Shown here one piece after another: positions 7,849 to 14,716 of a stretch of 53,630 nt of DNA. The stretch is from Bacteroidota bacterium. Its GTDB lineage: Bacteria; Bacteroidota; Bacteroidia; Chitinophagales; Saprospiraceae. Below the pieces are notes generated by a model. The model was not told the DNA's origin and ran no database searches. It was given only the letters and a program-made list of their open reading frames with translations. Position 1 is the stretch's first letter, and each line of letters starts with the position of its first letter. Made by a program: the position numbers and the translations under genes. The DNA is taken from assembly GCA_963169455.1 (NCBI GenBank), contig CAUJDW010000144.1, forward strand, positions 1-53,630. Direction: 5' to 3'.

Positions 7849-9126
7849 TTACAGGCGCTTCAGGAGCATGGCATGGCCGTGTGCGCCGGCGGCGCAGGCA
7901 GCCAGGAGCCCGAAGGCGCCGTCCTCTTTTTGCAGGCGGTTGGCGGTGGTGGTGGCGATGCGGGCCCCGGTGGCGCCGAAGGGGTGCCCGATGGATAGCG
8001 AGCCCCCCCAGAGGTTGAATTTGGCCAGATCGATCTGCCCTACTGCTTTTTCCCTGCCCAGTTTTTGCTGCGCGAATTCGTCGGAAGCCAGGGCTTTGAG
8101 GTTGGACAGGATTTGGCCGGCGAAGGCTTCGTGGAATTCAATGACGTCTATTTCACTCAATTCCATCTGCTGGCGTTGCAGCAGTTTTGAAACGGCGTAA
8201 GCAGGCCCCAGCAGGAGCTCGTCTTCCAGGCTTTGGCCGGTGAATACAAAATCCACTACTTCTGCTTTGGGGATGAATCCCAGTTCCTTCGCCTTGTCTT
8301 CCGACATGAGCAGGACGGCTGCCGCTCCGTCGGTCAGGAAGGAAGAGTTGGCGGCGGTCAGGGTGCCGAATTTCTTGTCGAAGGCCGGGCGTAGTTTGCT
8401 GACTGATTCCACCGTGCTGTCGCCGCGGATGCCGTTGTCGCGGTTGATAGGCCTGAATTTCGGCGGCAGGCTGACTTCCACCATTTCCTGTGCCAGATAT
8501 CCCGCATCGTGGGCCCGGGCTGCCAGCTGATGCGAGCGGACGGCGAATTCGTCCTGCTCCCCGCGGCTCACCTGGAAACGCGCCGCCATGATGTCGCAGT
8601 CCTGCCCCATGACGCGCCGGGTGGTGAACTCGGCCACCTGAGGCCGCTCCGGGACGAAGTCGGAAAGGCGCAGGGATGTGAGGAACTTCAGTTGATCGCC
8701 CAGGGTTTTCAGGCGCTGGGCATGGAACAGCTTTTTGCGCATTTTGCGCGGAAACTGTATGGGCGTGTCGGAGGTGTGATCCACCCCGCCGGCGACGATG
8801 ATGCCGGCATGCCCGGCCATGATCTCCAAACAGCCGTCGGCGATGGCGCGGTTGGCTGAAATGCAGGCCAGGGAGACGGTGTGGCAGGGCGTGCTGGCCG
8901 GTATGCCCGCCAGCAGGGCCGATTCGCGGGCCACGTTGGGCGTCCTGATGTTCGAGATCACATTGCCCATGATCACCTTGTCCACCAGACCGGGGCTGAG
9001 GCCGGTTTTCGCGAGCAGGCCCTTGATGGCGTAAGCCCCCAGTTGATAGGACATCAGGTCCATATAATCGGTTCCGGATCGCAGGAAGGGCGTGCGGCAA
9101 CCGTCGATGATAACTACTTTCTGCAT
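7849..9126 (-). CDS. fadI: Acetyl-CoA acyltransferase (3-ketoacyl-CoA thiolase)
   Basis: A 425-residue degradative thiolase, closest in length and style to FadI. The nucleophilic Cys sits in HTVSLACISANRAIADG. The other two active-site motifs are EFHEAFAG (His) and LSIGHPFGATGAR (His), with the C-terminal Cys in LLAACAAGAHGHAMLL. The last motif differs from the common C-x-G-G-G-x-G by an AAGAHG loop, as in the FadI/trifunctional-beta group. It cleaves 3-ketoacyl-CoA with CoA to release acetyl-CoA. It lies 37 bp after the acyl-CoA dehydrogenase and 58 bp before the FadJ-like gene, so all four leftward genes from the TetR regulator onwards look like one operon. Confidence 0.92.
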   Translation of the reverse strand: MQKVVIIDGCRTPFLRSGTDYMDLMSYQLGAYAIKGLLAKTGLSPGLVDKVIMGNVISNIRTPNVARESALLAGIPASTPCHTVSLACISANRAIADGCLEIMAGHAGIIVAGGVDHTSDTPIQFPRKMRKKLFHAQRLKTLGDQLKFLTSLRLSDFVPERPQVAEFTTRRVMGQDCDIMAARFQVSRGEQDEFAVRSHQLAARAHDAGYLAQEMVEVSLPPKFRPINRDNGIRGDSTVESVSKLRPAFDKKFGTLTAANSSFLTDGAAAVLLMSEDKAKELGFIPKAEVVDFVFTGQSLEDELLLGPAYAVSKLLQRQQMELSEIDVIEFHEAFAGQILSNLKALASDEFAQQKLGREKAVGQIDLAKFNLWGGSLSIGHPFGATGARIATTTANRLQKEDGAFGLLAACAAGAHGHAMLLKRL

Positions 9127-9163
9127 AGGGGTAGGGTTGGTGGATTACTGCATTGGCGGATGC

Positions 9164-11029
9164 CTAAAAGCAATAGCCCTTGTTTTCGAGAACAAAACCG
9201 GCGATGTTTCTCCGCAACTGCCTGGGATTGACCTCGAAAGGGCGGAGCAGTGTATTGATAACGAGCCGGAAAAAAAGCTTCCGCCGGCCGGAGGCGAAGC
9301 TGTCGACGGCTTCGATGGCCGCCTTTTTCGCCATGGCCCGTGCTTCGTACAGGTAAAGCTGCATCATCTGGCGCTGGATGTCCAGCTTTGCCGGGTCTGC
9401 ATTGGGCATGCCGTCCAGTTTTTTTATTTTGAGCAGAATGCTTTCGGCCACAAAAGCCTCCGCCAGGATGTCCGCCAGGAGCAGCACCAGTTCCTGCTCG
9501 TCAATCATTTTTTTGCCCAGTTGTTTGCCTGCCATTCCGGAAAGGAAGAGGAAGGCATTTTTCAGGCCCTGTACGCAGCGCGCTTCATCGGCATATTTGG
9601 CGCCGGGGTAAAAAGGCGCGATCTGCCGCAGCAGGAAGGCAGGGATTTTTTTGCCGGCGCTCCTGAGGTCCAGTTCCCCGGTTTTCAGGGCGCGTTTGGT
9701 CAGCTCCCCTACCGAAAGCAGGCGGTTGATCTCGTTGGCGCCTTCGTAAATTTTAGTGATGCGGGCGTCGCGGTAGGCCATTTCCAGGCCCGTTTCCACG
9801 GCATAACCCATGCCGCCGTGGATCTGGATGGTTTCATCAGTGGCGTAACAAACCAGTTCCGAGCCTTTCACTTTCACGATGGCCGCTTCGATGGCGAACT
9901 CGCGGACCGCTTTGGCCTTGGCCTCGTTTTCGGGCATGCCGCCCGCGCGCAGTTCCGCTTCTTTCCGGTCGATGAGTGCTGCGGTGCGGAATACGGCGGC
10001 CTCGCAGGCGAAAGCGCGGGTGGCGATGTCGCCGATCTTGTATTGTATAGCGCCGAACCCGGCGATGGGACGGCCGAATTGCTGCCGCCCGAGGGCATAG
10101 CGGACGGCTTTGGTGAGGCTGAACTGTGCGCCGCCCACGCCGCCGGCGCCCGCTTTGATGCGGCCGCCGTTGAGGATGTTGAGCGCCATCCTGAAGCCGC
10201 CCTGCCGTTCGCCCAGCAGGTTTTCGGCGGGCACCTTGCAGTTGTCAAAATAGACCTGCACGGTGGAAGACCCTTTGATGCCCATTTTCTTTTCCTCGGG
10301 GCCTGTTGAAAGGCCTTCGAACCCCCGCTCGACGATGAAGGCCGAGAGGTTCTCGTCATTTTCGATCTTGGCGAAGACGATGAAGACGTCGGCGAAGCCG
10401 CCGTTGGTGATCCATATTTTCTGGCCGTTCAGCAGGTAGTAGCTGCCGTCGGGGCCAGGAGTGGCGGTGGTTTTGCCGGCGTTGGCGTCGGAGCCTGCGC
10501 CGGGTTCGGTCAGGGCGTAGGCGGCGACGAGTTCTCCTGAGGCGATGCCGGGCAGGTATTTTTCCTTCTGGGCGTCGTTGCCGTAATACACGATGGGCAG
10601 GCAGCCGATCGAAGTCTGTGCGCCGATGGTCGTAGCGAAGGAAAAACCGTTGGCCATGGTTTTGGAAAAGAGGGTGGTGGCCCTGAAATTCAGGCCCATG
10701 CCGCCGTATGCTTCGGGGATGCCGGCGCCGCACAGGCCCAGTTCACCTGCCTTTTTCAGCAGGGCCAGCACTTCTTCCCGGTCCGCTTTGTCCGTCACCT
10801 GTAATTCGCGGCCGCGGCGGAAAAAGGGCTCCTGTATCTCGCGGATGCAGAACTCCGTCACCATGTCGGCAATCATCAGTTCCTCCTCGCTCCATTCTTC
10901 AGTGATGAAAATTTCCTCCGGCGGCGTGTCGCCCGCAATAAAATAACCCCCTTTTACCCGTGGGTTCGGCTCGGCAGCCGTTGCTTTTGGTTTCCGGGCT
11001 TCCGCCGGCTCAAATATCGCTTGTTGCAT
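9164..11029 (-). CDS. VLCAD-like acyl-CoA dehydrogenase with C-terminal extension
   Basis: A 621-residue flavoprotein that oxidises acyl-CoA to enoyl-CoA with FAD. The family core occupies about residues 50-440: GAGIPEAYGGMGLNF, YALTEPGAGSDA, ITNGGFADVFIVFAK and the C-terminal helical domain with IQIHGGMGYAVETGLEMAYRDARI. The catalytic Glu is expected in TKIYEGANEINRLL. About 180 further residues follow, as in very-long-chain and ACAD9-type enzymes, which supports a long-chain substrate and membrane association. It starts 6 bp after the TetR gene, so the regulator and the dehydrogenase are almost certainly co-transcribed. The electron acceptor (ETF) genes are not in the window. Confidence 0.9.
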   Translation of the reverse strand: MQQAIFEPAEARKPKATAAEPNPRVKGGYFIAGDTPPEEIFITEEWSEEELMIADMVTEFCIREIQEPFFRRGRELQVTDKADREEVLALLKKAGELGLCGAGIPEAYGGMGLNFRATTLFSKTMANGFSFATTIGAQTSIGCLPIVYYGNDAQKEKYLPGIASGELVAAYALTEPGAGSDANAGKTTATPGPDGSYYLLNGQKIWITNGGFADVFIVFAKIENDENLSAFIVERGFEGLSTGPEEKKMGIKGSSTVQVYFDNCKVPAENLLGERQGGFRMALNILNGGRIKAGAGGVGGAQFSLTKAVRYALGRQQFGRPIAGFGAIQYKIGDIATRAFACEAAVFRTAALIDRKEAELRAGGMPENEAKAKAVREFAIEAAIVKVKGSELVCYATDETIQIHGGMGYAVETGLEMAYRDARITKIYEGANEINRLLSVGELTKRALKTGELDLRSAGKKIPAFLLRQIAPFYPGAKYADEARCVQGLKNAFLFLSGMAGKQLGKKMIDEQELVLLLADILAEAFVAESILLKIKKLDGMPNADPAKLDIQRQMMQLYLYEARAMAKKAAIEAVDSFASGRRKLFFRLVINTLLRPFEVNPRQLRRNIAGFVLENKGYCF

Positions 11030-11035
11030 AAGCAG

Positions 11036-11698
11036 CTATGAATTGTTGGACAGATTTGGCGCCTGTTGCCCGGCCAGCCGGATTCCGGGCATGATCTCCA
11101 GGTTTTCGGCTTTTCGCTCTTCTGACAAATAGGGATATACCAGATGCCCGATGGCGCGGAGCGCGTCACCCCAGCCCGGATCGGTTTCCCCGAGTATCGT
11201 TTGCCGGGCAAACCAGAAATGCAGGGTTTGCCAGATCATTTCCGCCAGGCTGTCATATACGCCACCCAGGGGTTCCTGTACCAGCGTGCCCTTTCCGGCA
11301 TGCAGGTACAGGATGTTCTTTATGATGTTGACCTCTTCCAGTACCTGCTGCCTGTGGCGCCGCCCGATCTCAGGGTAGGTGCGGATAATGTCGAGCGTGT
11401 CCTGGAAAAAAAAACGAAATTGCTGCATGTAGCCCAGGTAAACCCTCGCCACTTCCAGTTCCTCTCCCCTTTTCTGGAAAAGCCGCCCGCTGATGTCCAG
11501 TTCTTCCAGGGTCTTGAGCATGTAGCGGTAAATGGAATCCATGAGCGATTCCTTGCTCCTGAAGTGATAGGTGACACTACCGACGCTGACATCCAGGGCT
11601 GTGGAGATATCCCGAATGCGGATGTCGAAAAAACCCCGTTGGTTGAACAGTTCGATGGCTTTCCGGATGATCTGTTTTTTAAGGGGCAGGTTGTCCAT
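11036..11698 (-). CDS. TetR-family regulator of the beta-oxidation operon
   Basis: A 220-residue TetR/AcrR-family repressor. The N-terminal helix-turn-helix (about 5-50) reads AIELFNQRGFFDIRIRDIS followed by LDVSVGSVTYHFRSKE. The rest is a divergent ligand-binding domain. It is the first gene of the leftward fad operon, and a palindrome overlaps its presumed promoter, so autoregulation with an acyl-CoA-type ligand is likely (inferred from position and by analogy with FadR/PsrA-type TetR regulators). A run of nine A residues at 11406-11414 (T on the coding strand, in the Phe-rich FRFFFQD) is a possible slippage site. Confidence 0.88.
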   Translation of the reverse strand: MDNLPLKKQIIRKAIELFNQRGFFDIRIRDISTALDVSVGSVTYHFRSKESLMDSIYRYMLKTLEELDISGRLFQKRGEELEVARVYLGYMQQFRFFFQDTLDIIRTYPEIGRRHRQQVLEEVNIIKNILYLHAGKGTLVQEPLGGVYDSLAEMIWQTLHFWFARQTILGETDPGWGDALRAIGHLVYPYLSEERKAENLEIMPGIRLAGQQAPNLSNNS

Positions 11699-11732
11699 TC
11701 GTACTCTTGTGCAGCATCTTTATTAGTGAACT

Positions 11733-11744
11733 GTACAAATGTAC
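11733..11744 (-). promoter_or_regulatory. Palindromic operator overlapping the tetR -7 element
   Basis: GTACA-AA-TGTAC is a perfect inverted repeat 35 bp upstream of the TetR start codon. Read leftward, it contains TACATTTG (complement of 11736-11743), an exact match to the Bacteroidota -7 consensus TAnnTTTG. Repressor binding here would block the promoter. The -33 region upstream (A/T rich, TTCTTTATC) is less clear. The operator assignment is inferred from position. Confidence 0.6.
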
Positions 11745-11851
11745 GGTTTTTTTAGATAAAGAATATGTTTTTGTGCGACAAATTAAGCAGGCCGGCAAAG
11801 CGGGCTCCTGCCGGGCTCACCGGTTCCGGGATCATGCCGCCTGGAGCAGTT

Positions 11852-12829
11852 TTACAGCTCCTTCAGTTTATCCGAATGCTTTTCCCGCAGCTTTTGAAGT
11901 TTGGGCGTGATCACGGCGAGGCAATAGCGGTTGGCCGGGTTTCGGCGATAGAACTCCTGGTGGTAATCTTCGGCCCGGTAGAAAGCTTCAAAAGGCGCCA
12001 GTTCGGTGACAATGGGATCGTCAAAATGAGCGTCCAGTTCGGCAATCACCTTTTCGGCCGCGGCCTTCTGCTGCTCGTCGTGGTAAAAAACGGCGGAGCG
12101 GTACTGGGGGCCCCGGTCTGCCCCCTGGCGGTTCAGGGTGGTAGGGTCGTGGGTGAGCATGTGGAGGCGCAAAAGATCTTCGTAGCTGATGACGTCCTGG
12201 TTGAAAACGGCCTGGACTGCCTCCGCATGGCCGGTGGTTCCGGAGGATACTTGTTCATAGGTAGCGGTTTCGGGCGTGCCGCCGCAGTAGCCGGAAATTA
12301 CGTTCTCTACGCCCCTCAGCCCGCTGAAGATGGCTTCGGTGCACCAGAAGCAGCCCCCTGCGAAGGTGGCGGTGCGCAGGCCGGTGGTGCTCACTTTTTT
12401 CAGGGAGGCGGAGTTGATGCAGTAACGCAGGCCGCTGGGCATGGGCCCGTCGGGGAAGATGTGGCCCAGGTGGGCGTCGCACACATTACACATCACTTCT
12501 ACCCGGCGCATGCCGTAACTGAAATCCATTTCGTACTTAATGGCGTTTTCCGTGACCGGCTGGGTAAAGCTCGGCCAGCCGGTGCCGGATTCGAATTTCT
12601 CGCGGGAGTCGAACAGCCAGTTGCCGCAGCATACGCAGCCATACAGGGCAGGCTCGAAAACGGAGCAATGCGCTCCGGTAAAAGCTCTTTCGGTGCCCTT
12701 CTGCCGGGCGATGCGAAACTGCTCGGGCGTCAGCAGGGCTTTCCACTCCTCTTCTGTTTTCTCCACCCTGCGCCCCGGCCTGGGGTTCCCGTTTTTGGCG
12801 AATTTGATGATGTCTAACCAGTTCAACAT
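11852..12829 (-). CDS. msrBA: MsrB-MsrA bifunctional peptide methionine sulfoxide reductase
   Basis: A 325-residue fusion repairing both methionine sulfoxide epimers. The MsrB domain is first (about 20-145): zinc ligands in YGCVCCGN (C65, C68) and CNVC (C114, C117), substrate motif GTGWPSFTQP, and catalytic C137 in RYCINSASL. The MsrA domain follows (about 153-310) with catalytic C160 in FAGGCFWCTEA, then YCGGTPETATYEQV, GHAEAVQ and the C-terminal AEDYHQEFYRRNP. No lipoprotein or signal peptide is visible, so it acts in the cytoplasm. The order B then A is the reverse of the well-known MsrAB (PilB-type) fusion but occurs in bacteria. It is transcribed away from the formate dehydrogenase genes. 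Confidence 0.95.
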   Translation of the reverse strand: MLNWLDIIKFAKNGNPRPGRRVEKTEEEWKALLTPEQFRIARQKGTERAFTGAHCSVFEPALYGCVCCGNWLFDSREKFESGTGWPSFTQPVTENAIKYEMDFSYGMRRVEVMCNVCDAHLGHIFPDGPMPSGLRYCINSASLKKVSTTGLRTATFAGGCFWCTEAIFSGLRGVENVISGYCGGTPETATYEQVSSGTTGHAEAVQAVFNQDVISYEDLLRLHMLTHDPTTLNRQGADRGPQYRSAVFYHDEQQKAAAEKVIAELDAHFDDPIVTELAPFEAFYRAEDYHQEFYRRNPANRYCLAVITPKLQKLREKHSDKLKEL

Positions 12830-12917
12830 GGGCTTTTATTTTGGAATTCAGCTTTAAGAGGGCAGGCTCCATTGCAGGAGGTGCTTTTCCACTAACAGAT
12901 CGGAACGGCGTATGGTT

Positions 12918-12934
12918 CTGGCAGGCCCTGTGCC
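12918..12934 (+). promoter_or_regulatory. Sigma-54-like promoter before the formate dehydrogenase genes
   Basis: CTGGCAGG-CCCT-GTGCC places the invariant GG (12920-12921) and GC (12932-12933) exactly 12 bp apart, as required for -24/-12 promoters (TGGCACG-N4-TTGCW). Three other positions deviate. The predicted start lies about 20 bp before the beta-subunit ATG. The presence of a sigma-54 activator gene at the end of the same cluster raises the likelihood. Confidence 0.45.
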
Positions 12935-12964
12935 GGCTCTCCCGGGCGGCTCAACAGTGCGGCA

Positions 12965-14716
12965 ATGACAAAAATCAGTGAAATGCCGGAAAAAAGGCCA
13001 GACCTTAACTTTTCGTATTATCCAGTCCAAATCACCGAAGGCATGTCCAGAAACCTGACTTCCCTGTCTGCCCGCAAGGGCCTTTCCGAAAACCTTTTCG
13101 AACGCATCGGCGAGCTGTCCGAAAAAGAGGGCGCCCCCTCTGAGGAAGGCCTGCGGCAACTGGCTGAAGAATTCCTCATGGGGCCCGCCAACCTCTACGG
13201 CGCTGCTTCTTTTTATGACTTTACGCGGCCCGAAAACAAGGATATCAAGGTGTATGCCTGCAGCGGCTCGGCCTGCCTGCTGGCCGGCACTCAACCCGCG
13301 CTGAAAGCAAGGCTGGGCGCCTTTTTCCGGGAGGAAGAGATCGGCCAGGTGTGTTGCCTGGGCCGCTGCCATGAAAATGCGGCTTTTCATTATCAGGGGC
13401 GCAACTATTCCGGGCAGGATGCCGGCAAACTGCAGGACATCGTCGATGGCCGCCACACCGGCGGCCAGGATCAATACGAAGCCAGGGCGCACGGCCGGTC
13501 ATTGCTTACCCGGGATTTCCCATCTCTGGACAACTGCCGCCATACCCTGGCGGGCATTCTGGCCCGGGGCCCCGAAGCGGCCTTGTCGGAGGCGATCCTT
13601 TCCGGGTTGCGGGGGCGGGGCGGAGCCGGCTTTCCCATGGCCGTAAAAATGAAAAGCTGCCGGGAAGCGCCCGGAGCGGAAAAATTCGTCGTCTGCAATG
13701 CCGACGAAGGCGACCCGGGAGCTTTCTCCGACCGATACCTGCTGGAGCAGCAGCCCTATTCCGTACTGATGGGTATGTTGCTGGCAGGATATATCACCGG
13801 CGCCGAAAGCGGGGTATTGTACATCCGGGCGGAATACCCGGAAGCCATCGTACGGATCGGCCAGGCCATAGCGGAGCTGGAGTGGCAGGGCATGGCCGGA
13901 GCGGACATTCTGGGGTCGGGGTTCAGTTTCCGCTTCAAGGCCATCAAGGCGCGGGGCGCATACATCTGTGGCGAAGAGACCGCCTTGCTGGCCTCTATCG
14001 AAGGGCAGCGCCCCGAGGTGCGGGTGCGGCCGCCCTATCCAACACAGGAAGGGCTCTTTGGCAAACCCACCCTGGTGAGTAATGTGGAAACCCTGGCCTG
14101 CCTTTACCACATCCTTCGCGACGGCGGCGCCGCTTTTGCGAAGATCGGCGCCAAACCATCGGCCGGGACCAAACTCCTGTCGCTCGATAGTTCCTTTGCC
14201 CGGCCGGGGGTTTGCGAAGTGGAGATGGGCACGCCCCTGGCAACCCTCGTGGACGAGCTGGGCGGCGGCTTTCGCCATCCCGTGAAAGCGCTGCACATCG
14301 GCGGGCCGCTGGGTGGGCTGGTTCCCGTCGGCATGATACCCGAACTGACGATAGACTTTGAATCCTTCGCGCGGCACGGCTTCCTCCTGGGCCATGCTTC
14401 CGTCGTCGGCATTCCGGAGGGCTATCCCATGATCGCCTACCTGGAGCACCTTTTTGAATTTGCGGCCCACGAGAGCTGTGGCAAGTGTTTCCCCTGCCGG
14501 CTGGGGTCGGTGCGGGGGAAGGAACTCCTGCAGAAGGCCCGGGCCGGGGAATGCGCCATCAGTGAGGCCCTCTTTGAGGACCTGCTCGACACCCTGGAAA
14601 AAGGTTCGCTTTGCGGGCTGGGCGGCGGGCTGCCCTTGCCGGTGCGCAATGCTCTGCAGTACTTTCAGGAAGAATTGAAGCCTTATTTTTCCCAAACGCA
14701 AATTGCCGTCCAATGA
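12965..14716 (+). CDS. NAD-dependent formate dehydrogenase beta subunit (NuoE-NuoF fusion)
   Basis: A 583-residue diaphorase subunit. The N-terminal thioredoxin-like [2Fe-2S] domain (about 30-160) resembles NuoE/FdsG with C99-x4-C104 (CSGSAC) and C131-x3-C135 (CLGRC). The NuoF/FdsB-like part follows: GLRGRGGAGFP (214-224) and CNADEGDPGAF (244-254) for FMN and NAD, GAYICGEETALLASIEG (331-347), and a C-terminal [4Fe-4S] site with C505-x2-C508-x2-C511 and C550. It would pass electrons from the molybdenum subunit to NAD+. Its stop overlaps the alpha-subunit start by 4 bp (ATGA), which implies translational coupling. In Fds enzymes the first domain is usually the separate gamma subunit, so this is a fusion of two subunits. 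HoxF is an alternative relative, but the downstream gene decides for formate dehydrogenase. Confidence 0.88.
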   Translation: MTKISEMPEKRPDLNFSYYPVQITEGMSRNLTSLSARKGLSENLFERIGELSEKEGAPSEEGLRQLAEEFLMGPANLYGAASFYDFTRPENKDIKVYACSGSACLLAGTQPALKARLGAFFREEEIGQVCCLGRCHENAAFHYQGRNYSGQDAGKLQDIVDGRHTGGQDQYEARAHGRSLLTRDFPSLDNCRHTLAGILARGPEAALSEAILSGLRGRGGAGFPMAVKMKSCREAPGAEKFVVCNADEGDPGAFSDRYLLEQQPYSVLMGMLLAGYITGAESGVLYIRAEYPEAIVRIGQAIAELEWQGMAGADILGSGFSFRFKAIKARGAYICGEETALLASIEGQRPEVRVRPPYPTQEGLFGKPTLVSNVETLACLYHILRDGGAAFAKIGAKPSAGTKLLSLDSSFARPGVCEVEMGTPLATLVDELGGGFRHPVKALHIGGPLGGLVPVGMIPELTIDFESFARHGFLLGHASVVGIPEGYPMIAYLEHLFEFAAHESCGKCFPCRLGSVRGKELLQKARAGECAISEALFEDLLDTLEKGSLCGLGGGLPLPVRNALQYFQEELKPYFSQTQIAVQ

